A DNA stretch of 64,000 nucleotides from Terebella lapidaria (GCA_949152475.1 OX424568.1:8779667-8843666); one strand, 5' to 3'. Positions 22,101 through 30,220 are shown, numbered from the stretch's first letter. Made by a program: numbers and translations. Notes: generated from the sequence alone by a model not told the origin.

Positions 22101-24367
22101 GACTCGGACAAATGGGCTCGGCGATAGGTCAATTGACCCCAAATGCCCCCAAAAGTTGTCCGAGTTTCACAAAATACGTCAGAAAACTTCTCTTTGGCCA
22201 ATAATAACGTTTTGCAGAATATGTCGAAAATGACGTAAAAAGACTCAGACAAATTGGATTTGGGATAGGTCAATTCACAATAACATCGAGTTGATATTAC
22301 ACTCTTCGATAACATGCCGATTGTAGGCTGACATCAATTTTCTTGATTCCCAGTTTGAAAACACTGTATGTATTGTTTTAATATTATTTTAGAGGATCAC
22401 ACCAAGGAACCCTTTATTTCGCAACAACATGGGCCAGCGGACGTGGGGACCAACATTTTTTGATTTGAAAGTCGTTCACAAGCAAGGATGTCTTGAACGT
22501 AGGTGTATGCTCAAATTCGCCCTACAGAATAAAATAGTTGTTGTATGAATATTGAACATGCATTCCTCTAATGATTTGATTGTTGCACATGTATGTACTG
22601 ACATCTTAAGGGCGGAATGGCGTGCCTTGTGAATCGACTATACCATGTCGGAGAGACGGATTCACAAACTACGAGGACTGTAGGACTTGCATTTGTCCCT
22701 GGGGTCTGGCTCCACCGTTTTGCAGACTAGAACCCAGTCCAAGTGGTAGGTCACTGTGAGAATTTTTGTCATCAGATTCATGCGACATTATTATAATATA
22801 TCTAACATCGAATTCGATATTATCATAGGCTGAATTAGAATCATATTATTTGAACAACGTATAAATAATGACAATAATATTTGTTTATTTATTTATAATG
22901 CGCAGTACAAGTTGGAAGAATAATAATAATATTAAAATATTCATACGTAAAAGGATAAATATCCATAAGAATGAAATCGCTGCAGTCTGCCCAAATGCTC
23001 GTGTACATGACGTGCCGGTGGGACGCACATCGTGCGTCACTGTAAATGGACCGGGTCTCAGGGGCGCCAGATGTGCATGGTTCCTCAGAGTGAGTATGTC
23101 AGAACACATCGATATCAGAGTAGGCTAAAGGAGGTATTTTTTTTAGGTTACCAGACCTTTGGTCCGATAACCTATTGGCATGGCGTTGCGTCCGTCCGTC
23201 CGTCCGTCCGGCATTAACATTTTTATCTTTTAAGTTAACGATCGAATCTTTCTGAAATTTTGCACAAAAATGCCTAAAAATATTTTGAGAAGGAGGTATT
23301 TTTTTGTTTTTTGATTTTCGCATTTTTTTCAAAATGGCGGCCGTTTTTGTCGAAAAACGCTCAATTTTGGACTTTGACGGCCATTTTCTCAAAAATTGTC
23401 TGATCAGTTTTGAGTTGTTGGTTTCAAAAGATTCCCCTCATATACCTCTTTGATATGTATAAGTTTGGTTGCCCTAAATTCGCCGGTCTCCGTGTGGCGG
23501 CCATTTTGAATTTTTGGCGGGTCGGCGAAAAAAATTTTTTTCGCCCCAAATCGCATTACTATCCATTTTGGGCCATTTCTAGGGCAAAAAAAATTTTTCA
23601 TTCTTTGAAAAAAATTTTGGACTTGAAAAATTTTCGTCACTTTTTCCCTTCATAATGGGAGCTGCCCGGACTGTACTCATAGAACGCTTGAAGATAGAGC
23701 TTAGAAATTGGCACTTTCAAATGGGAAGTCATATATGGCGACTTGTGTGGTGACCTTGAATTTGACCTTGGATGACATTGAAAGGTCAAAACAGCCATTT
23801 TGGGGTCAAAAAATGCCCAGATTTGCCTCTATAGATGAAATGCTTGTAGATAGAGCTCATGTTTGCATTATGAACATATCGCAAGACATATATGGCACAA
23901 CTAATGATGACCTTGAACTTGACGTCAGATGACCTTGAGTGCCAAATGTCTGACTTGGAATGTGTAAATTGACCTGAGCGGCCTAAACGATTCCACCCAG
24001 ATATATCTTTGTATTATGAACATATAGAATATCAAATGCCGCACACATACATGTAATGGTGACATCGAAGTTCACACAGATGACCTTGATTGGTAAATTT
24101 CGAGGTCTTATGTTTACACTGCGAACCTTGATTGGTAAATCTCAAGGTCTGTTACCTGCCAATGCTGCCATGGCCAAACCAAAATTGTCCGGTAACCTAT
24201 CTTAGCCTTTGGGCTAATTTTTTGTTTACAAATATAACAGAATTCTATCTGATTTTACAGAGAGGGTTCAGGACAAACAACATACGACTGTGGTTTCCAG
24301 AATTCCGTTTGGCCAGTTGCTCTGACACATTTATTGAGATAAAACAAAACATTCGGCGCTATCCCTG
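1085..24367 (+). CDS. Astacin-like (M12A) protein, copy 1: nine exons, probable pseudo-protease, 3' end not found
   Basis: Nine exons (1085-1162, 3309-3545, 11098-11305, 17221-17420, 17528-17731, 22393-22498, 22611-22745, 22986-23089, 24261-24367) join in phase with GT/AG borders to give about 459 residues. The order is signal peptide, prodomain (about residues 27-190), astacin peptidase domain (about 190-345), Cys-rich EGF-like module and first part of a CUB domain. Astacins are secreted zinc endopeptidases made as proenzymes. All three zinc His, the family RPDRD motif, the Tyr after the Met-turn and the four core Cys are kept. The catalytic Glu is Leu and the Met-turn Met is Trp, so peptidase activity is unlikely (inference). 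The CUB domain stops at a good donor at 24368; no later exon was recognised. Introns are full of repeats. A broken tandem copy lies at 58.5-62.4 kb. The family call is firm; the role is unknown. Confidence 0.88.
1575..2711 (+). mobile_element. Helentron-like non-autonomous element, family I, intron 1
   Basis: The left end is an imperfect palindrome (GGATACCGGACC arm), followed by a CCGT-rich stretch and a conserved segment with ATGGCGGCCG. Then come degenerate tandem units with TGACCTTGAA and CAAGGTCA. The right end carries TTGTCCGGTAAC and a small hairpin next to CTAATTTTTT. It sits in the intron between exons 1 and 2. No protein is encoded; the open frames across it are low-complexity. Confidence 0.7.
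2712..3308. other. Intron 1 remainder, no gene
   Basis: This is AT-rich intron between the element and exon 2. A minus-strand open frame across 3027-3629 overlaps exon 2 antisense and resembles no known family. A polypyrimidine stretch and TTTGCAG precede exon 2. Confidence 0.5.
3309..3545 (+). CDS. Exon 2: prodomain, first part
   Basis: It encodes 79 codons, phase 0 at both ends, from AAAGGACTGG after TTTGCAG to AGT before GTGAGT. The peptide is charged and Lys/Glu-rich with two Cys (KCF, KACN) and probably helical, for example RKLKKILSRWYDDVP. It belongs to the N-terminal propeptide and lacks similarity to known domains. The same exon in copy 2 is 10 bases shorter. Confidence 0.8.
3962..4850 (+). 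repeat. Decayed family I Helentron-like fragment
   Basis: It starts with a weak copy of the left end (GGTTACCAG, then ATCCGTCATCGTCC and GAAATTTTGCACAAA). It continues into AGGTCA-type spaced repeats such as TGACCTTAGATGACC. No clear right end is seen. Confidence 0.45.
4313..4326. repeat. Poly-C run
   Basis: About 14 C in a row. Similar runs occur at 5352-5374, 11333-11342, 26652-26668, 40103-40116 and 57236-57250, and as G near 14907. Confidence 0.8.
5045..5320 (-). mobile_element. Possible Ty3/gypsy-like integrase fossil
   Basis: On the minus strand a short reading stretch has IRSDNGPCF followed by a Trp/Tyr-Leu-rich segment, recalling the second Asp region of an LTR-retroelement integrase core. 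Nothing else of such an element is seen next to it. It is old and broken if real. A plus-strand open frame just upstream (4876-5079) matches no family known to me. Confidence 0.3.
5380..6560. other. Intron 2 stretch, no gene seen
   Basis: AT-rich sequence with scattered short open frames on both strands; none has a recognisable motif, and no terminal repeats were found. Confidence 0.4.
6570..7195 (+). repeat. Family I tandem array, ends missing
   Basis: Four to five degenerate copies of the 134-base unit occur (GGAATCAATTGTGGACA, then AAATGATAT, TGACCTTGAA and CAAGGTCA). A perfect DR1 site TGACCTTTGACCT lies at 6819-6831. Both element ends are absent. Confidence 0.65.
7196..8200. other. Intron 2 stretch, no gene seen
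   Basis: It includes a short GC-richer block near 7205-7300 that looks like a dispersed repeat, then AT-rich sequence next to the 3' side of the THAP transposon. No coding motif was found. Confidence 0.35.
8200..9830 (-). mobile_element. THAP-DDE DNA transposon A (ISL2EU/Harbinger-like), decayed
   Basis: The minus strand carries, in order: a THAP zinc-finger first half (start codon at 9824, HCCAPFCSND); a second THAP exon from 9258 (RVCSTHF) after TTTGCAG; a helix-turn-helix segment (FGISQSSVSRILITW, about 8840-8780); and a DDE nuclease (8715-8215) with DCT, SDKEIT, ADKGF and HVERE. A cut-and-paste transposase would bind the ends through THAP. The THAP exon has one extra T (a frameshift) and a TAG where Trp is usual, and more breaks follow, so it is dead. 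Terminal repeats were not identified. It lies antisense in intron 2 of copy 1. Confidence 0.8.
10187..10797 (+). repeat. Family I element, right part with tandem units
   Basis: Degenerate 134-base units with TGACCTT and AAGGTCA end in the family right terminus (CCGGTAACCTTTCTTAG, then AATTTTTT). The left end is lost. A LINE RT fragment abuts the right terminus. Confidence 0.65.
10798..11053 (-). mobile_element. LINE reverse transcriptase fragment
   Basis: On the minus strand the protein has YADDNTIS (the RT catalytic YADD box) and then AIRWFSENMVKANPATFQF, typical of Rex/CR1-like LINE RT. It is about 85 codons long, cut at both ends, and stops 45 bases before exon 3 of copy 1. Confidence 0.75.
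11098..11305 (+). CDS. Exon 3: prodomain end and mature N-terminus
   Basis: 208 bases, phase 0 in and phase 1 out, between TTTTTCAG and GTATGT. It encodes an acidic segment (EEFDDMIFDEDQLQAML) that resembles the region around the inhibitory Asp motif of astacin propeptides. An Asn-rich linker and then RLWPLRRGNPN follow, where RxWP is usual near the mature N-terminus. Confidence 0.85.
11440..12130. repeat. Degenerate 310-base tandem repeat, about 2.3 copies
   Basis: The landmark CATCGGTC plus GGGAATTGGAC recurs near 11455, 11768 and 12078. The middle unit holds a perfect inverted repeat, GTTGCCACGGCAAC (11883-11896). Confidence 0.55.
12131..12850. other. Intron 3 stretch, no gene seen
   Basis: AT-rich sequence without recognisable motifs, tandem structure or terminal repeats. 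Confidence 0.35.
12853..12942. repeat. Dispersed GGCGGATCCAGG-type repeat
   Basis: GAGGCGGATCCAGGAATTTT followed by a GC-rich GGGGGTTCCGGGGGCGCC block is a short dispersed repeat type. A related minus-oriented copy lies at 39840-40140. Confidence 0.4.
12943..13327. repeat. 191-base tandem duplication
   Basis: The block 12943-13133 is repeated directly at 13134-13327. The copies differ by one base (GGGACTGG against GGGACGGG) and one extra TA in an (AT)n run, so the event is recent. Each copy starts AAAATTTGCATTTTGG. Confidence 0.85.
13575..13700 (-). mobile_element. Tc1/mariner-like transposase scrap (HTH)
   Basis: The minus strand reads TTQADVARIYGVSQSVISRL, a Tc1-type paired-like helix-turn-helix. 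No catalytic domain follows, so only the DNA-binding start of the transposase is left. Confidence 0.6.
13780..15050. other. Intron 3 stretch with one orphan open frame
   Basis: An ATG at 14382 in a good context (AAAATGGCGGAGCC) opens a 34-codon frame ending at a donor-like CAT/GTAAGC near 14486. No partner exon or family is known. A short hairpin (TTGGGGCGAAGCCCCCAA) lies near 14126. The rest is featureless. Confidence 0.3.
15052..15173. mobile_element. Foldback MITE, about 122 bp
   Basis: The ends are inverted copies: GGGATAAAACTGTG with TCGATGTCTGTGAC on the left, and GTCACAGACATCGA with CACAGTTTTATCCC on the right. Arms are about 34 bases. No coding capacity. Confidence 0.75.
15174..16470. 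other. Intron 3 stretch, no gene seen
   Basis: It holds a (CT)n run at about 15478-15505 and otherwise no recognisable feature. A minus-strand open frame near 15460-15699 matches no known family. Confidence 0.35.
16475..16805. repeat. Nested palindromes / foldback MITE pair
   Basis: A first hairpin pairs GCACCCGTGGGTATGGCTCA (from 16488) with its inverse ending near 16584. A second pairs about 16594-16665 with 16730-16803, sharing TTGACACCTTT and GGCCAGACTGTGGTCTATTC. The segment GGTGCGAGTGGTCTATCTGA also has an inverse copy near 16700-16725, so the units interlock. Confidence 0.7.
17221..17420 (+). CDS. Exon 4: astacin domain, N-terminal half
   Basis: 200 bases, phase 1 in and phase 0 out, from TTCACAG to GTAAAT. 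It encodes AVLQAMVDWERVSCYRFR (the usual start of the domain with the first Cys), then SGCSASLGYR and FGTGCLT, which match the Cys-containing strands just before the zinc helix. The segment between the first two Cys is hydrophobic and degenerate compared with active family members. Confidence 0.9.
17528..17731 (+). CDS. Exon 5: zinc-binding helix and Met-turn, catalytic Glu replaced
   Basis: 68 codons, phase 0 at both ends, between TATTCAG and GTGAGT. The zinc signature reads HLIGHSIGIQHEHQRPDRD: the three zinc His, Gly, second Glu, Arg and DRD are kept, but the general-base Glu is Leu (CTA, 17546-17548). The usual SVMHY turn reads SLWHY, with Trp (TGG, 17714-17716) for Met, while the Tyr that can bind zinc is kept. 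Each substitution needs at least two base changes. A spliced, in-frame exon with both changes suggests a retained pseudo-enzyme. Confidence 0.92.
17775..18950 (+). mobile_element. Helentron-like element, family I, complete (intron 5)
   Basis: The left palindrome at 17780-17806 has arms GGTTACCGGACC and GGTCCGATAACC around TAT. A CCGT-rich stretch, a conserved segment with CAAAATGGCGGCC, and tandem units with an exact 134-base period (18243, 18377, 18511) follow. The right end has GTCCGGTAACC (inverse of the left arm, 18920-18930) and hairpin TTAGCCCTTGGGCTAA (18935-18950), ending CTAA before a T-run. DR1 sites TGACCTTTGACCT lie at 18437 and 18571. It starts about 45 bases after the exon 5 donor. 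Confidence 0.8.
18951..21348 (-). mobile_element. LINE (L1/Tx1-like) with NADAR-bearing ORF1, RT missing
   Basis: On the minus strand the element starts GAGGCAAGATGGCGGAT at about 21348, like the 5' end of an L1-type LINE. ORF1 follows from about 21160 with a zinc-knuckle-like stretch (NCKRSKEETHKIEDC, second Cys changed to Ser), then a NADAR domain. ORF2 starts near 19860 with an APE endonuclease (LTLNVRGP, DIVCMQETH, later FTDHRGALLTYG). The sequence ends before any RT, at the right terminus of the Helentron-like element. Loss of the 3' rather than the 5' part is not how LINEs truncate on insertion, so a later deletion is likely. Several stops and shifts make it inactive. Confidence 0.8.
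19895..20347 (-). pseudogene. NADAR (YbiA-like) domain of LINE ORF1
   Basis: Minus-strand motifs in NADAR order are EEPLSNFFPCEL, FSSTEQMFQ with SKA after it, WDKVKVQKMTMIWVNKYKN, ILVEATRDNFWASGL, and WPGKNKMGSLLMVIRDD. NADAR proteins act on NAD/ADP-ribose or riboflavin intermediates; YbiA is an N-glycosidase. One in-frame TAG lies between FQ and SKA. The usual WGxG core is WASG, so activity cannot be assumed even in the ancestor. It follows the zinc-knuckle segment and precedes ORF2, so it belongs to the LINE, not to a host gene. Confidence 0.8.
21349..21758 (+). repeat. Family I right part with tandem units
   Basis: About three degenerate 134-base units lead into ATTGTCCGGTAACCTTTCTT and a weak copy of the terminal hairpin. 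The left end is replaced by the 5' end of the LINE. Confidence 0.65.
21985..22274. mobile_element. Two tandem MITE units with shared TIR
   Basis: Units 21985-22135 and 22129-22274 each run from CAATTGACCTATCGCC plus AAGTTGTCCGAGT to ACTCGGACAA plus GGCGATAGGTCAATTG, which are inverse copies. The second unit is slightly diverged. The pair ends about 118 bases before exon 6. Confidence 0.7.
22393..22498 (+). CDS. Exon 6: C-terminal part of astacin domain
   Basis: 106 bases, phase 0 in and phase 1 out. It encodes ITPRNPLFRNNMGQRTWGP, then FFDLKVVHKQGC, matching the usual TIxPKDP-IGQR-LSxxDIxKINxLYxC end with the last core Cys. The loop usually found between the Met-turn and this segment (about ten residues) is missing, so it is either shortened or an exon was overlooked. 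Confidence 0.85.
22611..22745 (+). CDS. Exon 7: EGF-like Cys-rich module
   Basis: 135 bases between ATCTTAAG and GTAGGT, phase 1 at both ends. It encodes CRRDGFTNYEDCRTCICPWG and ends near PPFC. This is the CxNGGYxDPxxCxxCxCPxGxxGxxC type of EGF-like module seen between astacin and CUB domains in many invertebrate astacins. Confidence 0.82.
22986..23089 (+). CDS. Exon 8: CUB domain, first strands
   Basis: 104 bases after GCTGCAG, phase 1 in and phase 0 out, before GTGAGT. It encodes SCVTVNGPGLRGARCAWFLR; the CAWFLR piece fits the CxWxI strand of CUB domains. Confidence 0.72.
23145..24217 (+). mobile_element. Helentron-like element, family I variant B, intron 8
   Basis: Left end AGGTTACCAGACC with GGTCCGATAACC, then (CCGT)n, CAAAATGGCGGCC at 23330, and a body without the clean 134-base array. 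It does hold spaced TGACCTTGAA and AAGGTC motifs. Right end TTGTCCGGTAACC, hairpin TTAGCC/GGGCTAA and CTAA before T. It starts about 55 bases after the exon 8 donor. Confidence 0.75.
24261..24367 (+). CDS. Exon 9: CUB domain, middle strands
   Basis: 107 bases after GATTTTACAG, phase 0 in and phase 2 out. It encodes NNIRLWFPEFRLASCSDTF followed by IEIK, the typical CUB core with one Cys. A donor GTGAGT follows; without splicing the frame ends at once with TGA. The second half of CUB was not found downstream, so the gene either continues with an unrecognised exon or is cut here. Confidence 0.78.
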
Positions 24368-25369
24368 GTGAGTAAGCATTATTCACGAGTATTCCATGGC
24401 AGCATCACAGACCACACAACATAACCAGTACCAAACATACTAGGATGGTCTAGCAACGCCAATCGCCGAAAACTCCTCAAGGAATTGTGTAAAGTTGCAG
24501 TATGAACATGCTGAAACATCTGGATCTTTTTTCTGTATCCGAACGAGTAAGAGGCTGGTACATCAGTTGGCAATGTCGACAACAAAATATTTACAACTCT
24601 CGGTATATATGATATCGTTAGTCTGATATCGTATCTGTGAGTCTGGAGAACAAGTTTCAACTTTCTGTAACACAAGTATCAAAGGATGTGTTTAGGTCCG
24701 GTTGCACTCAATTACCTCAAGCTATGTAACCTCACGTGGTTATACCACATTCACTAGGTGGTGTCAGTAATAGATATACACTGAGCTCGAGGCATATTAG
24801 AATATTATGGAGTATGGACCGAGCGGCGAAGCCGCGAGGTTTCATACTATCCTAATTCACCGAAGCGCGAAGTGTATATCTGACTTAGTTACGGTCCTCC
24901 TCCTTTCCTCCTTTCTACCCCTTGGAACGGGAGATGAAAAATGAACTAACCCTTCGCGCTTCAATTCAGTCCCGCTTGTACACGTGAGACATATATGGTC
25001 ACTTTTGAATATGCCAAATACACCAAATACACATGAGAACAAAACATAGCTTACATTATATGATGTCAGTGTTACATATGATGTTTATCCTCGCTATGAT
25101 AAGGGAATGATTTCGTCTGGAATGATTGAGGCAACTTTTAACCATACAACGCCATAAACGTTAGGTTTGTGGTGTAGCGTTCACACGCACATGGCAAGTT
25201 GTATTGGCCACATTTCGGGCTTATCCCAGGCCATTCCACTCAATCAGTCTTAGAGTGATCATCGAAACTATACTTAAGTATATCCGTGTTCTCTCGTTTA
25301 CGTTTTGCACTGCCACCTACAGGCAAATGCATATGGGTTCAGTAGGAACATCACAAACATGGAATATAT
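24368..25369. other. No gene seen; short inverted repeats
   Basis: Around 24810-24850 a GC-richer block (GAGCGGCGAAGCCGCGAGG) sits in an imperfect inverted repeat, probably a MITE. The rest has no recognisable feature. Confidence 0.35.
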
Positions 25370-25835
25370 GATTTGATTTGATTTGAGTTTATTCAGTAAA
25401 CACATGTACAATATAAAAATATGATAAAAGTACATATAGTATATAACACATGAATGTCTACCTGGGATAGCGCAAAAAGTCAAAAGACTTAATTCCATTG
25501 CGGTCCCATATGTATAAAAGAAACAAAAATGACAAGGGCAAGAACAGGATGTAAATGAAAAAAGTAGAAAATACAAACAATGACTAACTTAAAAAAATAA
25601 TTAACAATACTGATATTTGAAAACAGGAATACAAAACTAATATACATATATATCAGACTCCTGAGATAGCACCTGATGTAATAAAAAGGATTTAACTTTG
25701 CTCTTAAAATGAGATCTATCTAAAATAGACTGTGTCCCGACTGGGAGTCTGTTCCATTCCAATGCACCAGAATACATAAAAGAACTTTTACCAACTAAAA
25801 AATTGAAGCGTGGAACAACTAAAGACATATAATTC
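25370..25835 (-). mobile_element. LINE 3' fragment (CR1-like)
   Basis: The minus strand encodes the usual LINE C-terminus (FMYSGALEWNRLPVGTQSI, then FKSKVKSFLL). The 3' end is a run of ATTTG-type repeats at 25371-25390. It is 5'-truncated as is normal for LINEs. Confidence 0.7.
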
Positions 25836-25984
25836 TACCTCGACCCATCAACCGAATTAACTTTCGGCAATGATGAGCACTGACTCAGTGAACAAATACG
25901 TGTTATTTTGAGCATACATAGTTTGTACACTTGCAAGTATCGCCTCAAGGGCCTTTTCGAGTGGATCGTCAAGGTTCAGTGCGC

Positions 25985-26162
25985 CAGGTATATAACGTGT
26001 TGGGGCCAAGTATCATACACTGCGCCTTCCTCTATATTCAATAAGGATTACAAAGGTGACAGACGGATTAAATGGCATTCATTCAGTGGACGAGTAGTAT
26101 TAAGGCGCAGTGTATGATACTTGGGCCCATGTTGGTTATATACCCGCTAGCAGGTATATAAG
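25985..26162. mobile_element. Palindromic MITE
   Basis: Arms of about 44 bases share GGTATATAAC and AGTATCATACACTGCGCCTT, with inverse copies at 26098-26160, around a loop of about 70 bases. No coding capacity. Confidence 0.7.
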
Positions 26163-26985
26163 TTAGATATCGACAGCTGGAGAACAATAGGACCAATAAC
26201 TAATAACTTTTTAAGCCTATACATACGGGTGGCGTCTAAATGTTGTACTCGCTTGAGTCACCCTTAGGCCCAATATCATCAAGAACCCATGTATGTTTAT
26301 ATCAAAATGTACTAATAATGTTTTTGAATGTCATAGCGCACCTCGGAATTGGCTTCACCCATAAAAAAATTAATATCATGACATTCCAAAACGTCTTGAA
26401 TATCATAACGCGCCCACATTTGTTTTCAACGTGAGGAGAATTATTTTTATTTTCTCTAATTCATTCTCCAAATCAATATTGAATAGACTTATTATTTTCA
26501 GCATATTTTCATTTTTTTCTAAATGTTAATCATTATTTTGTTTTTCTTTTATATCAACTTTGTTTAAATTTTCATAATTTTTTTGGGATATTGTTTACAT
26601 TTATATTTTTTTCTTTTTAGTTACATTTTCTACTGGTTTATCAATTTACTCCACCCCCCCCCCCCCCCAGCAGCATTTCATCAGCAGCACAGGAAACAGT
26701 TTACTTGTTTCACATTTATGTAGCAGTTTTGCGGTGGTAATGCTATACAAAATCAACATTGAATAGCCATTTCCTAAATTTGCATAGCAATTTATAATGA
26801 TTTTTATAATGAGTCTGTCTTCATTGCACGATTTAACTCATTTACTGTGATTAAATCTGTGTGAAATCGGTGATACTATGGGGAATATGTTGAAATTTGT
26901 ATAGCAGTTAGGCCACAGTTACTGCGATGCACTTCCAATATTGTATAGCAAAACCCTAAAATGCATGGCAAACTGCGATGCTATG
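26163..26985. other. No gene seen
   Basis: AT-rich with a T-rich block (26440-26640) and a C-run at 26652. No motif was found. Confidence 0.4.
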
Positions 26986-27860
26986 CCAGTTAAAATGGTC
27001 ATTGAAGGTCCCATTTAAGGTCACCATTGAAACCGCAATATATGATTTCCCATTTGTTAAGCTCTATCTTGAAATGTTTTAGGAGTTTATTCCATAAAAC
27101 TCCCATTTATGACGGAAAAATGAGGTCAAAGGTCAATTAAAACTCATCAGAATTTTTTGGCATATATCATTCCCTGTATCATTTCCTGTATGGCCACAAT
27201 TGTCGAGTTGCAAATTCGATAATGAACGAGATATAAGTCATTTTGTCCTGTGACCTTGAAAATGAGGTCACAAGTCAATTTGAAGGTGATGGCAATATTC
27301 AGCATATATCATTTCCTATATGTTCACAATTAATTCCTAAGCTGCCAATTGAAAATTGGGTCAAAGGTCAAATTCAAAGTCACGAGAATAATTAGCATAT
27401 ATCATTTCCTTTATATCGACAATTGATTCCTAATCTCAATATTAAGTGAGATATTAAGAAGAATCGTCGCATTATAAAGCATAGGAAAATTTAACATGGG
27501 AAAATCCCATTTGAGCCAAAATGGCCCACTTCCATCGATCCAAGGGTAATGAAACTTGTACACATCACAGGGGTACATATGAGGAGTCTTATGCATCAAT
27601 AAAAAAAAATTACCAACAGATTTTGAGAAAATGGCCGCCAACATCCAAAATTGGCGGGTTTTCATAAAAAAAATGGCCGCCATTTGCGAAAATAAAAAAA
27701 TTAAAAAATGCCTCCCTCTTGAAATATGAGTAGCTATTTTGTGCAATATTTAAAACAAATCTGACTGTAAATTTAAAGATAAAAATGTGGACGACGCCGT
27801 ACCGACGCCGGACACAACTTCATTCCAATCGGTCGCCATAGGGTCGGCAACCAAAAAAGA
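26986..27860 (-). repeat. Decayed family I Helentron-like copy, reverse orientation
   Basis: Reversed tandem units (27060-27430) include a perfect DR1, AGGTCAAAGGTCA, at 27123-27135. They are followed by the reversed left part (AAAATGGCCGCCA, GGACGACGCCGTACCGACG). Both termini are eroded. Confidence 0.6.
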
Positions 27861-27910
27861 AAGTCATATCAGTGAACTTGCTTACGCAGTTCGTGATCTT
27901 AATCGCCCAA

Positions 27911-28699
27911 ACAATCGTTAGTGCATCCCGCTATGGCGGACAGTAAACACGGGTCAGTTTGGTTTTTAACCGTACTTTATCAAATGACAGGTTCAATTGT
28001 GATAAATGGATACTTCGAAGGTAGCTTATCGTTTTGGTCAAAGACATGCGTAGTTATTTCAAGCAGATCACGCTCTTTTGTTGAGATTTGTTGAGGAAAA
28101 GACTTAGCAATAAAATCCACCAACGACAAAAGTGAGATTCCCTAACGATATAGGCCTAATAAATAGATAAACAGAACTAAATGCACACATATGTACCTTT
28201 TGTCTATCTATCGCAAACGAAGCTCCGGCTCCAAGTGAAGTTGGATTTAATGGTGTGTATCAATACATACAAATATAGTCACATACCTCATATACCTACA
28301 CACACGCCTACACAATATATTATGTTTTTCATATCAGAAGATCATCCGTACACATCAATACATGTCAATATTGGTACTTTATTTCACGTTTAATATTTAA
28401 ATAACGTAGACTTGAATTAATAAAGAAAAGATCGTTAGGGAATCTTTACATGTTCGTTAAGAAATCTTTGATTTGACAAAAACAATCGTTAGGGAATCTT
28501 TCGGCTTTTTTTTCAGACGAGATTCTCATGCTCAAACCAACATAAATCGCCATGAATTTGCAACGAACGGTTATTTCGTGCGCATACGAATCAGCAGGTG
28601 TATGTGTGTATCGATCACAATCGTAATTATCCGGAAAATGTAGAAAAATAAAACGAACCGCGAGTGCTGTTCGCCATTGTGGGATGCACTAACGATTGT
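27911..28699. mobile_element. Non-autonomous DNA transposon, about 790 bp, TIR of about 29 bases
   Basis: Left end ACAATCGTTAGTGCATCCC plus ATGGCGG is inverted at 28671-28699 (CGCCATTGTGGGATGCACTA plus ACGATTGT). Just outside, 28702-28730 holds another head-to-head pair of the same terminus, so a second copy has been lost next to it. No transposase was seen inside. Confidence 0.7.
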
Positions 28700-28730
28700 T
28701 CGGGATGCACTAACGAGCGTTAGTGCATCC

Positions 28731-30185
28731 AGTCTCGCCACAGTGTAAACTCCCAAAGAAACCAGAAACTAGTATGTCCAGTGGATCTTAGATCTCCGAT
28801 GAGTATTAGGCCGCTGGTAAAATATAACGCACGAGCACTACCCCCTCACCACTTCATCTAAATCCCACTAACATTTCTTGAATCCCAGAAGCATTCTGAA
28901 CACGATTTGGAATGTTGCCAAGAAAAAGGTTCAGACGAAGTTCATGTCAACAGCATTTAAAGAATTGTATCCCTAGAGGCATTGTTCATATTGTTTACAG
29001 GTATACCCCCAGTAGTAAGATGTTTAGAGGCTACGGGTTGTTCAGAATACAGATGACAGTCTATTGTCGAAATACCTTTGAAATGTCTGCACTGGTTGCC
29101 TGCAAAATCCCATATTGACTTGTTTATGGTCCAGAAACCTTACACGATCAAGCTCCACAGTTCATTCGCCCTTCGATAACTGCCTTTAAATGTACGCAAC
29201 ATTCAGTGGGTGGTGTAGTTTCAACTTGTGGCTCATAAAGGCAACTCCTAAATATGTATCGAATGCCTCACATCTGAAATACTCATACTCAGACCTCATT
29301 CAAACATTTGTTTGTATGAATCCCGCACTACAGGCGGGATGAAGCAAGACCACTAATCTACAATGAAACATATGTTGATAGCTACCATTAATGGATCACG
29401 CTGAAAGCATCATGATTATTCCAGGTTCTGTTCGTCAGTCAGTCCCCCTGCCCAGGTCGGAGACAGGTTCCTGGTTCACTTCCGGAGCAGGATAAATGGC
29501 TGGTCTGTCAGATTTAGGATGTGCTGGCGGGGAATCTGATTATGAGGATGGCATCGCACACACATAGTCTACTGACAGGGATTTGTCTGCCACGGAACAG
29601 AGACATTCCAAAATAAATACCATTGCATCATGATAATGGAGTTGTTGTTTTAACTGCTGTGGGAATATTTTTGTTGCAGCAGTGTGAATATAACGGTAAC
29701 CACACTATCAAAGGACGTTGTGAAGTTACATACATGTATGGCAAATAACAATGAGAAGACTATTAACTTGAAAGAATGTGAGTTCGAAACAATTACATTG
29801 AGGCTACACACAACATGAAGTACAGAAATAAATTTGTGACCGAAATTGGAATTGTGATTGGGAAATTGAATCGTTAGCTCGAACTTACAAATTGTTAACT
29901 TGAATTTGAAATTTGATACCTCGATTGTAATATCAGTATGACAATTTTTGTTAGTCGTAAGCAAGGTGTAAAATGCTGGTTTCGAATCTTTCCGAACCGG
30001 TATTGACTTTTGATGATATTTATTTTCAAGGTAACAATTTTTAAATTCGTTAGAACGGAATTGGAACACCATAAAGACTTGTAGAACGGTTTTGACGACA
30101 CTGCAATAGTGCGAATGTGATGTAAGATGATGTGTAACCACACTATGCTAATGAAAATGGAATGTAAAATAAATATATAATAATG
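28731..30185. other. No gene seen; one dispersed repeat
   Basis: The part 29930-30010 shares a diverged segment (GGTGTAAAATG, TTCGAATCTTTCCGAACC-like) with 33260-33310 on the other side of the LINE. No coding family was recognised. Confidence 0.35.
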
Positions 30186-30189
30186 ACGA

Positions 30190-30220
<31 letters not shown>

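Noticed and set aside
22868-23217. Longer open frames over exon 8
   Set aside because: They read through the splice sites in other frames; the spliced phase gives the CUB-like peptide.
28880-29118. Possible terminal CUB exon of copy 1 (SSKMFRGYG or FMSTAFKELYP)
   Set aside because: The first fits the splice phase but lacks CUB Cys and core residues; the second would give a stop at the junction.
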